Below, one piece after another: positions 34,642 to 44,105 of a stretch of 64,000 bases of DNA. This DNA is from SAR202 cluster bacterium (lineage in GTDB: Bacteria; Chloroflexota; Dehalococcoidia; UBA6926; VFHL01). Made by a program: the position numbers and the translations under genes. The stretch is taken from assembly GCA_009392005.1 (NCBI GenBank), contig VFHL01000006.1, positions 74,671-138,670 of the forward strand, read 5' to 3'. How positions within the stretch are numbered: position 1 is the stretch's first letter; every line of letters starts with the position of its first letter. The notes below the pieces were generated by a model. The model was not told the origin of the DNA. It ran no database searches and was given only the letters and a program-made list of their open reading frames with translations.

Positions 34642-35439
34642 TTGCTTTTTTATAACAAACTTCAAGAAACGATTAGTAAACAAAACAGCCTACTCTGTGT
34701 AGGCCTTGATCCAGACCCCGCACATTTAGAAGGCAAAGACGTCGCTTCATTCCTCAAATCAATTATCAGTGCAACGCATGACCTCGTATGTGCTTACAAA
34801 CCGAACCTCGCATTTTTTGAAGCAATGGGACCAGAAGGCCTTAAAATTTTAAAAGACGTCCGTGATGTAATCCCTGGAAATATTCCTGTGATTGGTGATG
34901 CAAAACGTGGAGACATCGGAAATACTGCCGCGAAATATGCAGATTCCTTATTTAATATCTACGGATTTGACGCAATAACAGCGAATCCATACCTCGGAAA
35001 AGACGCATTAGACCCGTTCTTAGAATACAAAGATAAAGGTGTTTTTGTACTATGCAGAACAACCAATCCTGGTGCAAGTGATATACAAGAGCTCTCGGTC
35101 GATGGAACACCCTTGTACCAGATAGTTGCACAAAAAGCACAAAATGATTGGAACACCAATGCCAATATTGGACTCGTTGCTGGCGCAACACACCCCGATG
35201 ATATAGCGCGCTTGAGGGGCATTTGTCCAGATATGCCCTTTCTCGTCCCTGGAATTGGGGCACAAGAAGGTGACCTAGAAAAAGCGACAAAAGCCAGTTT
35301 GAATATTGAGAAAAGTATGGCTGTCATAAACGTATCACGTGGCGTTTTATATGCCGATAAAAGCTCTAGTTTTGCGGATGCCGCTCGTACTGCTTCTGAA
35401 AAATATCGTGAACAGATCAACATCGCAAGAGGAATGTAA
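34642..35439 (+). CDS. pyrF: Orotidine 5'-phosphate decarboxylase (type 2)
   Basis: A 265-residue PyrF, last step of UMP synthesis. The first strand has LCVGLDPDP, a substrate Lys is in CAYKPNLAFFEA, and the active site is in IGDAKRGDIGNTAAKYA. The long form with DAITANPYLG is the type-2 enzyme. The start is TTG 34642 with GGAG upstream. It follows the M20 peptidase by 54 bases, so co-transcription is possible. No other pyr genes are nearby. Confidence 0.95.
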   Translation: MLFYNKLQETISKQNSLLCVGLDPDPAHLEGKDVASFLKSIISATHDLVCAYKPNLAFFEAMGPEGLKILKDVRDVIPGNIPVIGDAKRGDIGNTAAKYADSLFNIYGFDAITANPYLGKDALDPFLEYKDKGVFVLCRTTNPGASDIQELSVDGTPLYQIVAQKAQNDWNTNANIGLVAGATHPDDIARLRGICPDMPFLVPGIGAQEGDLEKATKASLNIEKSMAVINVSRGVLYADKSSSFADAARTASEKYREQINIARGM

Positions 35440-35491
35440 TGTCCTGCCTTCGCAAGGCAATTACAAACCGATGTTGTAAGGGATCTGGGCA

Positions 35492-35983
35492 ATGCAAATA
35501 AGCGACAAGCGAGTATGGCGATGTAGAGTCTGTAAGCAAGACCTAACGCCTCGCTGTCCAACATGTCAGGTCGTTATTGGCCAATCCGAAGCTGAGATAG
35601 GTACGTGCAACACGTGCCGCAGGACATTACCAGAGAACTTAGCCAATTGCCCTCATTGCTCCACTGAAAAATCCTTAATCTTTTCGCCCGCTAACGGTTA
35701 TCCAAAAGGGTTACGAGGAATACTGTTGTCTGCAACAAAAAGCGGGCAGGTATTAATTGGTCTAGTTCAAGTAATTGGGCTATGCCTCATAATCCAAAGC
35801 TTCGGGAACATATACATTCTCCCTGGTGATTTAGAAACCGTAGATCCTTTTCCCATACGAGCGATTGGTATCGTTCTTTTATTTGGATTAGTACTAGTTC
35901 AATTCCTGTTGATATACACCATATTCCGCTTAAAGCGTGTACCCGTTCGAATTGGTATTACATCATCCCAAACAAAAACTTGA
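35492..35983 (+). CDS. Double zinc-ribbon membrane protein, uncharacterised
   Basis: A 163-residue protein with four CxxC knuckles in the first 60 residues (CRVC, CPTC, CNTC, CPHC), making two zinc ribbons, then two membrane segments (about 85-105 and 125-148). It ends in a short basic tail. The ribbons should face the cytoplasm. I do not recognise a named family; double-ribbon membrane proteins are often regulatory or scaffold proteins. It lies 52 bases after pyrF. Confidence 0.75.
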   Translation: MQISDKRVWRCRVCKQDLTPRCPTCQVVIGQSEAEIGTCNTCRRTLPENLANCPHCSTEKSLIFSPANGYPKGLRGILLSATKSGQVLIGLVQVIGLCLIIQSFGNIYILPGDLETVDPFPIRAIGIVLLFGLVLVQFLLIYTIFRLKRVPVRIGITSSQTKT

Positions 35984-36123
35984 ACTACGTGACCGCTAAA
36001 AAAGGAGAGGGATTTTATGAAATCATAATACAGCCAAGCAGCGTCACACGAAACTACCCATCAATTCTGAAAAAGTGGGGGCCTGTCCGAAAATTAAAAT
36101 TGGACCTTGTAGCACTAAATATC

Positions 36124-36384
36124 TTAATCAGTCGCATTCAGGCGCTTCATAAGTCGGGACTTTTTCCGAGCGACATTATTCCGGTGTAACAGGTTCTTAG
36201 ACCTTGCTTTATCTAGTTGCGTAATAGCACCCTTAACGTCAGCATCAGCTGTTTCGCCATTATCAGCGGCAGCATCACGAGCCTGTCGAACAACTGTCCT
36301 GAGTTCACTACGTGTTGCTCGATTCCTATTACGGCGCGTTTCTGATTGCCGCGCTCTTTTTTTTACTGAATCTCCTTTAGCCAA
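36124..36384 (-). CDS. rpsT: 30S ribosomal protein S20
   Basis: An 86-residue S20 with the typical basic start MAKGDSVKKRARQSETRR and end KNLLHRNNVARKKSRLMKRL. It binds 16S rRNA early in 30S assembly. The start codon is TTG 36384 with GGAG seven bases before it. It follows rel by 28 bases on the same strand, so it probably shares its transcript. Confidence 0.95.
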   Translation of the reverse strand: MAKGDSVKKRARQSETRRNRNRATRSELRTVVRQARDAAADNGETADADVKGAITQLDKARSKNLLHRNNVARKKSRLMKRLNATD

Positions 36385-36412
36385 ACCATTTCTCCTTCGG
36401 TTTCAAATCACT

Positions 36413-38575
36413 TTAACTCGAGGTTGTCCCCGATCCAATCCGTGCTGCGCTTCGCACTCCCCTAACCTCTTCTAACCTTGAAAACATCAAGCTCAGCTGA
36501 TTGAGGTTCGCGACATGCAACGTGAGCGATATAGTAACGGAACCATCGGGTCGATGTCTATCACTCACCGTAGATATGTTAACTTTCTCAGCTGAAACAA
36601 CCGTGGTTAAATCGCGTAATAAACCCAATCGATCCCAAGCTTCAACGGAGATCTCTACAGGTAACATTTGTGGCGTGTCAGACCAATCAGCTGGAACCAA
36701 TCGTTCTGGCTCATCTTCATTCACAACTCCGGCACACTCTGTTCGATGAATAGTAACCCCACGCCCACGAGTAATATATCCAATAATATTTTCCCCAAAA
36801 ATCGGATTGCAACATCCAGCCAAACGGGTTTCCATGTTGTCGAGCCCAAGTATACGGACTTCTGCATTCGTTTCTTTAACTTTTTCAGTAACCACCGGGG
36901 GGCTAGGCTCCGTCTCGGGTAAGAGGGTTTTCGCTATTTGGTGAATTCCTAATGCACCTGTACCTATATCTGAATATAAATCATCTATCGATTTGTATTC
37001 GAAAATCTTTGAAATCCCATCAGCATCCAACTCTATGCCTAACCGTTTTGATTCACGCTCAAAAATGCGGCGCCCCGTTTGCAAATTCTCTTCGCGCGCT
37101 TGCTTCCGAAACCAGCTGCGAATCTTGGATCTCCCGTTCGCTGTACGAACGTAGCCTAAATTAGGATTCAACCAGTCAAGACTTGGTCCTTTAACTTTAC
37201 GACTGGTTAATATTTCAACAGTATCCCCATTCTGTAATATTGTTGAAAATGTAACGAGTTTCCCGTTCACTTTGGCGCCACTACATTGATATCCAAGCTC
37301 AGTATGAACAGCGAACGCAAAGTCCAATGGTGTCGAATCTGCTGGCATCTCCTTAATGTCACCCTTGGGGGTATAGACGAAGACCTGATCCGGCAACACA
37401 TCTGACCGAACTGATTCCATAAATTCTTCAGCTCCCGTAACGTCACGCTGCCAATCCAACAATTGCCTTAACCAAGTAATTCGCTGTTCGAACTCATCAT
37501 CCAATGCCTCACCCTCTTTATATTGCCAATGTGCTGCCACACCGTATTCGGCAAACTGATGCATCTCAGGTGTGCGAACTTGAATCTCAACAGGCTTATT
37601 ACCTACTGCCTGTACGGTCGTATGAAGTGAGCGATACCCATTCTCACGGGGACTCGCAATATAATCATCAAACTGACCGGGCAAAGGCCGCCACAACGAA
37701 TGTGCAACGCCAAGAGCGTGATAACATTCTTGAACATCCTCAACGATAACTCTAAGAGCAAAAAGATCGTATATATCGGCGAAGCGTCGTCCTTCTTGTT
37801 CGTAGCGCACAATCTTGCCATGAATACTATAGAGATGCTTGGGACGTCCAGAAACATCCGCAGAAATACCTGCTTTTAGGAATGCCTGACGTAAATCATG
37901 CGTGACCTGAGTTATATACCGCTCACGCTCCTGCCTTTTCGTGTCAACCAGATCACTAACACGCTTATATTCTCTAGGCTGAATATATCGGAATGCGAGG
38001 TCTTCAAGCTGCCATTTGAGCTGCCACATCCCCAAACGATGAGCAAGGGGAGCATATATATCCAAAGTCTCTTGAGCGATTCTTTTTCGATCCTCAAAGT
38101 CAAGAAAGTCCAAGGTACGCATGTTGTGTAACCGGTCAGACAACTTTATCAATACAACACGTATATCACGTGCCATCGCAACAAACATTTTTCGCAAGCT
38201 TTCAACATGTAGCTGTTCATCATTCCGGGATACTGAGGCCTGCGAGGCAGAATCAGGCTGTACACGTTCAAGCTTCGTCACACCATCTACAAGACCCGCG
38301 ACCTCTTCGCCGAACTCCAGCTCTAATACCTCAATGGACGTATCACTATCTTCAACAACATCATGCAGAAGAGCTGCAATGAGAGTAGGTCCATCTGCCT
38401 GAAGCGACGCCAATTCATTTGCCGTCTGATAGGGATGCTCAAAGAATTCTTCACCAGAAACACGTCGCTGACCCTCATGGGCCGATTTCGCGAAAGAATA
38501 GGCACGCCGAAGATCTGATATCTGATCGGTTTGCAGATACGATTCTACCTTTGCAGCAAGCTTTCCGAATTCCAT
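36413..38575 (-). CDS. rel: Bifunctional (p)ppGpp synthetase/hydrolase, Rel/SpoT type
   Basis: A 720-residue RSH protein. The hydrolase HD domain is intact (HEGQRRVSGEEFFEHP, LLHDVVEDSD). The synthetase has GRPKHLYSIHGKI and NGYRSLHTTV. A TGS domain (VFVYTPKGDIKEMP), a Zn-finger-like stretch (LAGCCNPIFGENIIGY...HRTEC) and a C-terminal ACT domain follow. It should make and degrade the stringent-response alarmone. I use ATG 38575 (MEFGKLAAKVESYL) rather than the earlier TTG. It lies between rpmB and rpsT on the same strand. Confidence 0.95.
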   Translation of the reverse strand: MEFGKLAAKVESYLQTDQISDLRRAYSFAKSAHEGQRRVSGEEFFEHPYQTANELASLQADGPTLIAALLHDVVEDSDTSIEVLELEFGEEVAGLVDGVTKLERVQPDSASQASVSRNDEQLHVESLRKMFVAMARDIRVVLIKLSDRLHNMRTLDFLDFEDRKRIAQETLDIYAPLAHRLGMWQLKWQLEDLAFRYIQPREYKRVSDLVDTKRQERERYITQVTHDLRQAFLKAGISADVSGRPKHLYSIHGKIVRYEQEGRRFADIYDLFALRVIVEDVQECYHALGVAHSLWRPLPGQFDDYIASPRENGYRSLHTTVQAVGNKPVEIQVRTPEMHQFAEYGVAAHWQYKEGEALDDEFEQRITWLRQLLDWQRDVTGAEEFMESVRSDVLPDQVFVYTPKGDIKEMPADSTPLDFAFAVHTELGYQCSGAKVNGKLVTFSTILQNGDTVEILTSRKVKGPSLDWLNPNLGYVRTANGRSKIRSWFRKQAREENLQTGRRIFERESKRLGIELDADGISKIFEYKSIDDLYSDIGTGALGIHQIAKTLLPETEPSPPVVTEKVKETNAEVRILGLDNMETRLAGCCNPIFGENIIGYITRGRGVTIHRTECAGVVNEDEPERLVPADWSDTPQMLPVEISVEAWDRLGLLRDLTTVVSAEKVNISTVSDRHRPDGSVTISLTLHVANLNQLSLMFSRLEEVRGVRSAARIGSGTTSS

Positions 38576-38723
38576 GAAACACTCATTCAAACCCTGTTTC
38601 AACCAGTATAGCTTTCGCTATTTCAATTCGCAAAACTAAAGGGATCTTGAGGATCTATTTTGCATGAATTACTATGAAAACAATTGAAGCAAAGCACACG
38701 AAACTACACTGTAGGTGTTAAGG

Positions 38724-38909
38724 TCAGGACCGAGTCTTTGACGTCGTACGCAAGCAACGCGTACAAAGACGCAACCGCTGTTTTTTTCCATTATTAACGA
38801 CGGTAGCTCGCTGAACGTTAACATTCCACCGACGATTCGTTTTTCTATTAGAGTGGCTCACGTTATGCCCAAATTGGGGACCACGGCCACATACTTGGCA
38901 TTTTGCCAT
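38724..38909 (-). CDS. rpmB: 50S ribosomal protein L28 (zinc-binding form)
   Basis: A 61-residue L28 starting [20 protein letters not shown]. Two CxxC pairs (CQVC and CTRC) mark the zinc-binding form. Some bacteria also have a zinc-free form, induced under zinc starvation; none is seen here. It is divergent from fakA, an arrangement found in many Gram-positive and Chloroflexota genomes. The ATG at 38909 is preferred over TTG 38918. Confidence 0.95.
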   Translation of the reverse strand: MAKCQVCGRGPQFGHNVSHSNRKTNRRWNVNVQRATVVNNGKKQRLRLCTRCLRTTSKTRS

Positions 38910-38983
38910 GACAATCAACCTTTTTGACGCAAATCTGGGGTTCCAGTAAAATCAGAAATCCATACTAACAAATGAGGGCACCA

Positions 38984-40627
38984 GTGACAAGAAAACCGAA
39001 CAAACAATCGGAAACCTGTTCCCCACCTCAAATGTTAGCCGCGTTACATGCTGGAAATACGTGGCTTGAGGCAAACGTTGAGTTCATCAACGCTCTGAAT
39101 GTCTTCCCAGTCCCCGACGGGGATACTGGAACTAACATGCTGCTGACTTTTCGTTCAAGCCTCCAAAGTACTGATACACTACCAAAAACCGATTTCGAGA
39201 TCCTGACAAAAACCATGTCAAAGGCTGCGCTACTCGGTGCCCGTGGCAATAGTGGTGTCATACTGTCACAAATAATAGATGGCTTTGCGAAGGGACTATC
39301 TGAGAAGAAAACGATCGATGGAGAATCGCTCACATTTGCATTTCAAGAAGCTTCAAAAGCTGCTTCGAACGCAATGGTCGATCCGGTTGAAGGCACCATG
39401 TTGACCGTGATCAGAGACGCAGCCACTGGAGCGAAAGAATTCATCAGAACCACTCCTGATTCGAGTCCCTCCGGAGTATTGCAAGCGGCCCTTACGGCTG
39501 CAAGAAAATCTTTGGAAAATACTCCCAACCTGCTTCCTGTTCTTAAGCAAGCAGGGGTCGTTGATTCAGGCGGTCAAGGATTGGTCATTTTGTTAGAAGG
39601 AATCTGCAATCACATTGATGGAAAACCCTTGCCGATTCCATATATCCATTCGGGAAACATCGATACTGACTGGATCAAAAGCCAAAATACAAGTGAAGAT
39701 TATGGTTTTTGCACTGAGTTCGTCATCCAAGACATGAATACTCCCTTTGAGGAAGTGCAATCGGTTTTACGAAAACTCGGTGACTCAGAAGGATTGATAG
39801 GAGATATTTCGCTTGCTAGAGTCCATATCCACACGGATGATCCCGACGCTATTTTAAAATATGGAGAAGGCGTCGGACAATTGGAGCAAGTATCAATCCG
39901 TGATATGGAGCAACAACATGACCAATTTCTATCCTTTCATGACAATACTGATTTGGCGATAGCGTCCGGCGTAGTTACAGTTGCATCTGGTGCAGGCTTT
40001 GCTAACATCATGCGCAGCCTAGGGTCAAGCGCAGTCGTTTGGGGCGGGCAAACGATGAATCCAAGCGTTGAAGACCTTCTTACCGCAATTGAATCCGTTC
40101 CTTCAAATGACATCATTCTGTTACCAAATAACAAAAATATAATCCAAACAGCAAAACAAACCCATTCAGTTACGGGCAAGAATATCCATGTTATAGCGAC
40201 AACAAGCATGGTGGAAGGAATCGCTGCATTGATAGCTTTCCTACAAGACGTACCAGCAGCTCAAAATGTTGTTGATATGACTCAAGCATCATCGATCGAG
40301 TGGGGAGAAATAACCCATGCAGTAAGAACCGTCCAGATGAACGGGGTCACTGTCAATGCGGGAAGCCCAATAGGTATTTCTGATGATACGATTATATCAA
40401 CCGGTAACACCTCCGAAGAATCTCTTTTGAACCTCTGCAAGAAACTTCAAGTAAAGACGGATACAATACTCAGTGTGTATTATGGTAGCGAAGTAGAAGA
40501 CTCAACGGTGGAGGAGACAACGATGATGCTACGTAGCGCCTTTCCGGAAACTGAGATTGAGCTGCTGTACGGTGGGCAACCCCACTATGCATATATAGTG
40601 GCAGTGGATAATGAAAATGACAGTTAG
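38984..40627 (+). CDS. fakA: Fatty acid kinase FakA-like (DAK2 domain) protein
   Basis: A protein of about 547 residues. The DAK2 kinase domain has the metal-binding motif NVFPVPDGDTGTNML and LGARGNSGVILSQI, as in FakA/YloV. The rest (about 230-547) matches the FakB-interacting C-terminal region. FakA phosphorylates fatty acids held by a FakB/DegV protein. GTG 38984 has GAGGG six bases upstream; ATG 38972 is the alternative. A degV gene overlaps its end by 17 bases, giving a full FakA-FakB unit. Confidence 0.92.
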   Translation: MTRKPNKQSETCSPPQMLAALHAGNTWLEANVEFINALNVFPVPDGDTGTNMLLTFRSSLQSTDTLPKTDFEILTKTMSKAALLGARGNSGVILSQIIDGFAKGLSEKKTIDGESLTFAFQEASKAASNAMVDPVEGTMLTVIRDAATGAKEFIRTTPDSSPSGVLQAALTAARKSLENTPNLLPVLKQAGVVDSGGQGLVILLEGICNHIDGKPLPIPYIHSGNIDTDWIKSQNTSEDYGFCTEFVIQDMNTPFEEVQSVLRKLGDSEGLIGDISLARVHIHTDDPDAILKYGEGVGQLEQVSIRDMEQQHDQFLSFHDNTDLAIASGVVTVASGAGFANIMRSLGSSAVVWGGQTMNPSVEDLLTAIESVPSNDIILLPNNKNIIQTAKQTHSVTGKNIHVIATTSMVEGIAALIAFLQDVPAAQNVVDMTQASSIEWGEITHAVRTVQMNGVTVNAGSPIGISDDTIISTGNTSEESLLNLCKKLQVKTDTILSVYYGSEVEDSTVEETTMMLRSAFPETEIELLYGGQPHYAYIVAVDNENDS

Positions 40628-41489
40628 TATCGTAACTGATAGCGTATCTGATATCCCTAAGGATATCGCAGAGAAATTGGGTATAACAGTCGTCCCCCTA
40701 AATCTTCATTTTGGTACGACAACCTATCTTGACAACATCGATTTAACTGCGGACGAGTTTTATGAACGGCTTCCAGATGCGAATCCTCTCCCTACTACCT
40801 CCCAACCATCCGCTGGCGCATTTGCAGATACATATCGTTCAGTTCTCGAAAACACCTCTGAAATCCTTTCTCTTCACGCTTCCTCAAAATTAAGTGGAAC
40901 TTATAACTCTGCTGTCCTCGGAAGAGAAGAATTACTACAAGAATTGGAAAATAATGGCAACAACAACCCGCTCCACACTATTGAGGTTATTGACACACAA
41001 TGGGTGTCGATGGCGCAGGGGCTCCTAGTGATTGCAGCCGCGGAAGCCGCTCAAGACGGTATGAACTTAAACGACCTGAAATCCCTAGTAAATGACCTCT
41101 CAAGCCGCACACATATTACAGCGGTTGTGGATACGTTAGAGTACTTAGCGCGAGGGGGCAGGCTCGGTAAAGCAGGTGCGTTTTTGGGATCAATTTTAAG
41201 TTTGAAACCAATCCTAAAAATTGAAGATGGTGAAGTTCAACCTGCCGGACGTGTTCGTTCAACAGCAAAGGCTCGACAACAACTACGAGAGAACGTAATA
41301 AACGCTGCTCCCGTCGAACGACTCGCTTTAGCGTATAGTACAACTCGAGACGTCGCTAATGAAATGGCTGCAGAATTGCAGCAACATGTAGTGTCAGGAG
41401 AGGTGATCCTTTATCAAATTGGTCCCGTAGTTGGAACACATGCAGGACCTGGGCTAATCGCAACTGCCTGGATTGACACAAAAGGCTAA
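40611..41489 (+). CDS. DegV family fatty-acid-binding protein (FakB-like)
   Basis: A 292-residue DegV protein. The first motif is IVTDSVSDIPKDIAEKLGI, and the fatty-acid carboxylate site is the SSKLSGTYNSA stretch. FakB proteins present fatty acids to FakA for acyl-phosphate formation. The frame starts 17 bases inside fakA, so translation is coupled. Which fatty acid it binds cannot be read here. Confidence 0.93.
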   Translation: MKMTVSIVTDSVSDIPKDIAEKLGITVVPLNLHFGTTTYLDNIDLTADEFYERLPDANPLPTTSQPSAGAFADTYRSVLENTSEILSLHASSKLSGTYNSAVLGREELLQELENNGNNNPLHTIEVIDTQWVSMAQGLLVIAAAEAAQDGMNLNDLKSLVNDLSSRTHITAVVDTLEYLARGGRLGKAGAFLGSILSLKPILKIEDGEVQPAGRVRSTAKARQQLRENVINAAPVERLALAYSTTRDVANEMAAELQQHVVSGEVILYQIGPVVGTHAGPGLIATAWIDTKG

Positions 41490-41583
41490 CAATCCGAAAA
41501 ATTCTACACAAACCAAGAAAAAACGATACAACCTTTCTTTGCGGGAGAATATTTCGTATTGGCAACAGACTGCAGTACTTTAA

Positions 41584-44085
41584 ATGAATCAACGTATCGA
41601 ACAAAAGATCGAAGCTCTTCGCAAGATTCTTTTACATGAGAAAGAACGCGGCTATAGCGATGATGCCGTATTCGGCGGATTAGACAAGTTTTTCATCCAA
41701 TGGCTGGAAGATCCTGATATTGATCTTTATTTCACACAAACCGGCATGGTGATTCCATCGTATGCGAGTCTTAGCGGAACAGATCGACAAGATTGGGTCA
41801 CACAAGCAATTTCATTATTGGAACCACACAATCTGAAAACACCCGGACCAATCCCCTTGCATCATGCATCTAGTTCGATAGCACCCAAAAAAACCAATCA
41901 GGGTAAGAAAAAAACCACTCGCAAATCGACTGCCGATAAAGAAAATCTTCCAATCGCACTTGAGACGCCCTTGCCAACACTTCCAGGTATTAAAAAAGAA
42001 ACTCTTAATAAACTGGAGAAGATAGGGATCGCATCATATCGCGACGCGATCACCCACTATCCATATCGCCACAACGATTTTTCACATACTGTAACAATAT
42101 CTAGCCTTGTTGCTGGAATTGATCAAACAATTCATGTAATGGTGACTCACGCTGCGCAAAAGCAAATGGGCCGTAAGATGAGGGCGGCTGAAATTACTGC
42201 AACTGATAACACGGGAGAAATTCAAGTTATCTGGTTCAATCAACCCTATCTTGCACAAACATTCAAACCAGGAACACGCCTCGCGCTGAGCGGCAAGATC
42301 ACGCGCTTTCGTAATCGCCCGGTTTTAGAGAACCCCGAATATGACATCCTATCGAGCACCACCGGCACAATACACACTGGGCAGCTCGTACCAGTGTACC
42401 CACTTACAGAAGGGTTGACTCAAAGAACGACGCGACGAATTATTCGGCATGCATTGGAGAACTGTATTCCCAAGATCAAAGATTTTGTACCTCCCAAAAT
42501 AATCAATCGCCTTAATCTAAAAAACAGAAGTCAAGCCATTCAGCAATATCATTACCCGGACAATGAGATCACGAAGGAGCAGGCAAGGATACGACTCGCG
42601 TTCGATGAATTGCTTCTTTTACAATTAGGCGTTCTTGCGCGACGCCGAGATTGGCATGACCAAGAAGTCCGTCCCGCAATACCCACAAATCAACAATTGC
42701 TGCAAGATTTCCAAAAACTGCTTCCCTTCAATTTAACTAGTGACCAAGAAAAAACTCTCGATGAAATCCTTGAGGATATGGCTGACCAGAGGCCAATGAG
42801 CCGTCTCCTCCAAGGCGAAGTAGGTAGCGGGAAAACTGTTGTTGCTACGGCCGCGTCAATCATGGCCGCGGCAAATGGATATCAAGTCGCTCTTATGGCG
42901 CCTACCGAAGTACTCGCCGAACAGCACTTCCAAACGATTGCCAATATACTCAAACCTGCCTCTGATGGTAATGCCACAGATGATCCTTACCGCGGTTTTA
43001 GTAACTTGCTTGACCGACCATTACGTATTGCTTTACTTGTTGGAAGTCAAACAAAGAAGCAAAAGAAAACTCTCCAAACTTTAATCAAACGTGGGGACGT
43101 CGACATCGTAATTGGCACCCATACACTGATCCAAGATGAGGTTGGATTTGCGAACTTGGGATTGGCAATTGTAGATGAACAACAAAGATTTGGGGTCAAT
43201 CAACGTGCAGCGTTACGGAAAAAGGGTCAGGACATCCCACACCTTTTGGTAATGACGGCCACACCAATCCCGCGCACCCTTGCATTGACAATGTATGGCG
43301 ACCTCGACATCTCAACAATCAGTGAACTGCCGTCGGATCGGCAGGAAATTAAAACCCGTGCACTTAAGGGTAACCAACGAAAAGCAGCATATGATTTTAT
43401 ACGTAATCAAGTTCAAGAGGGGCGACAAGGATTTATAATCTGTCCCCTCGTTGAAGAATCAGAAGTGATCGAAGCACGTGCAGCGGTTGCAGAACACGAA
43501 CGTCTTTCACAAGAAATTTTCCCTGAATTCCATTTAGGCCTACTTCATGGGCGAATGAAACCTCAGGAAAAAGATGCTGTTTTAAAACAATTTCGTGACG
43601 GCGAAATCAACGTATTGGTTTCCACTGCCGTCGTTGAAGTTGGAATCGATGTTCCGAATGCCACTGTCATGTTAGTCGACGGAGCAGATCGATTCGGATT
43701 ATCTCAACTTCATCAATACCGTGGTCGTGTGGGCCGCGGACAACACCAAAGTTACTGTATGTTTCTCTCCGAATCATCGTCTTCAGATGTAGCGCAAAGA
43801 CTTGAGACCATCGAACACACATTAGACGGATTTCAATTAGCGGAAGCCGATCTTCAGCTCCGAGGCCCCGGTGAATTTTTTGGTACTAGGCAAAGTGGTT
43901 CCATAGACCTGAAATTAGCGAAACCATCAGACACAGAACTCCTCACCAATGCACGTGAAGAAGCGCACCTCATGTACCAAGATGACCCCGACCTCGAAAA
44001 ACCAGAACATGCTTCCCTTAAAGAGGAAGTAACGCTCTTTTGGCAAGGAACTGACGAGGCGCCAATTGACACAAATGGATCATGA
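41584..44085 (+). CDS. recG: ATP-dependent DNA helicase RecG
   Basis: An 833-residue RecG that remodels stalled forks and Holliday junctions. It has an N-terminal extension of about 130 residues with a Lys-rich linker (TNQGKKKTTRKST), a wedge/OB domain, helicase motif I (GEVGSGKT), motif Ia (APTEVLAEQHF), motif III (MTATPIPRTLAL) and motif VI (HQYRGRVGRG). Motif II reads VDEQQRFG, where most RecG proteins have DEQHRFG. It follows fakA-degV by 94 bases, a conserved order in many Firmicutes and Chloroflexota. Confidence 0.95.
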   Translation: MNQRIEQKIEALRKILLHEKERGYSDDAVFGGLDKFFIQWLEDPDIDLYFTQTGMVIPSYASLSGTDRQDWVTQAISLLEPHNLKTPGPIPLHHASSSIAPKKTNQGKKKTTRKSTADKENLPIALETPLPTLPGIKKETLNKLEKIGIASYRDAITHYPYRHNDFSHTVTISSLVAGIDQTIHVMVTHAAQKQMGRKMRAAEITATDNTGEIQVIWFNQPYLAQTFKPGTRLALSGKITRFRNRPVLENPEYDILSSTTGTIHTGQLVPVYPLTEGLTQRTTRRIIRHALENCIPKIKDFVPPKIINRLNLKNRSQAIQQYHYPDNEITKEQARIRLAFDELLLLQLGVLARRRDWHDQEVRPAIPTNQQLLQDFQKLLPFNLTSDQEKTLDEILEDMADQRPMSRLLQGEVGSGKTVVATAASIMAAANGYQVALMAPTEVLAEQHFQTIANILKPASDGNATDDPYRGFSNLLDRPLRIALLVGSQTKKQKKTLQTLIKRGDVDIVIGTHTLIQDEVGFANLGLAIVDEQQRFGVNQRAALRKKGQDIPHLLVMTATPIPRTLALTMYGDLDISTISELPSDRQEIKTRALKGNQRKAAYDFIRNQVQEGRQGFIICPLVEESEVIEARAAVAEHERLSQEIFPEFHLGLLHGRMKPQEKDAVLKQFRDGEINVLVSTAVVEVGIDVPNATVMLVDGADRFGLSQLHQYRGRVGRGQHQSYCMFLSESSSSDVAQRLETIEHTLDGFQLAEADLQLRGPGEFFGTRQSGSIDLKLAKPSDTELLTNAREEAHLMYQDDPDLEKPEHASLKEEVTLFWQGTDEAPIDTNGS

Positions 44086-44105
44086 ACGTTCACTAAGCAA
44101 TGTTA

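Noticed and set aside
35980-36189. 69-codon ORF on the plus strand overlapping the end of rpsT
   Set aside because: TTG start, no ribosome site with proper spacing, and its last third is the complement of rpsT.
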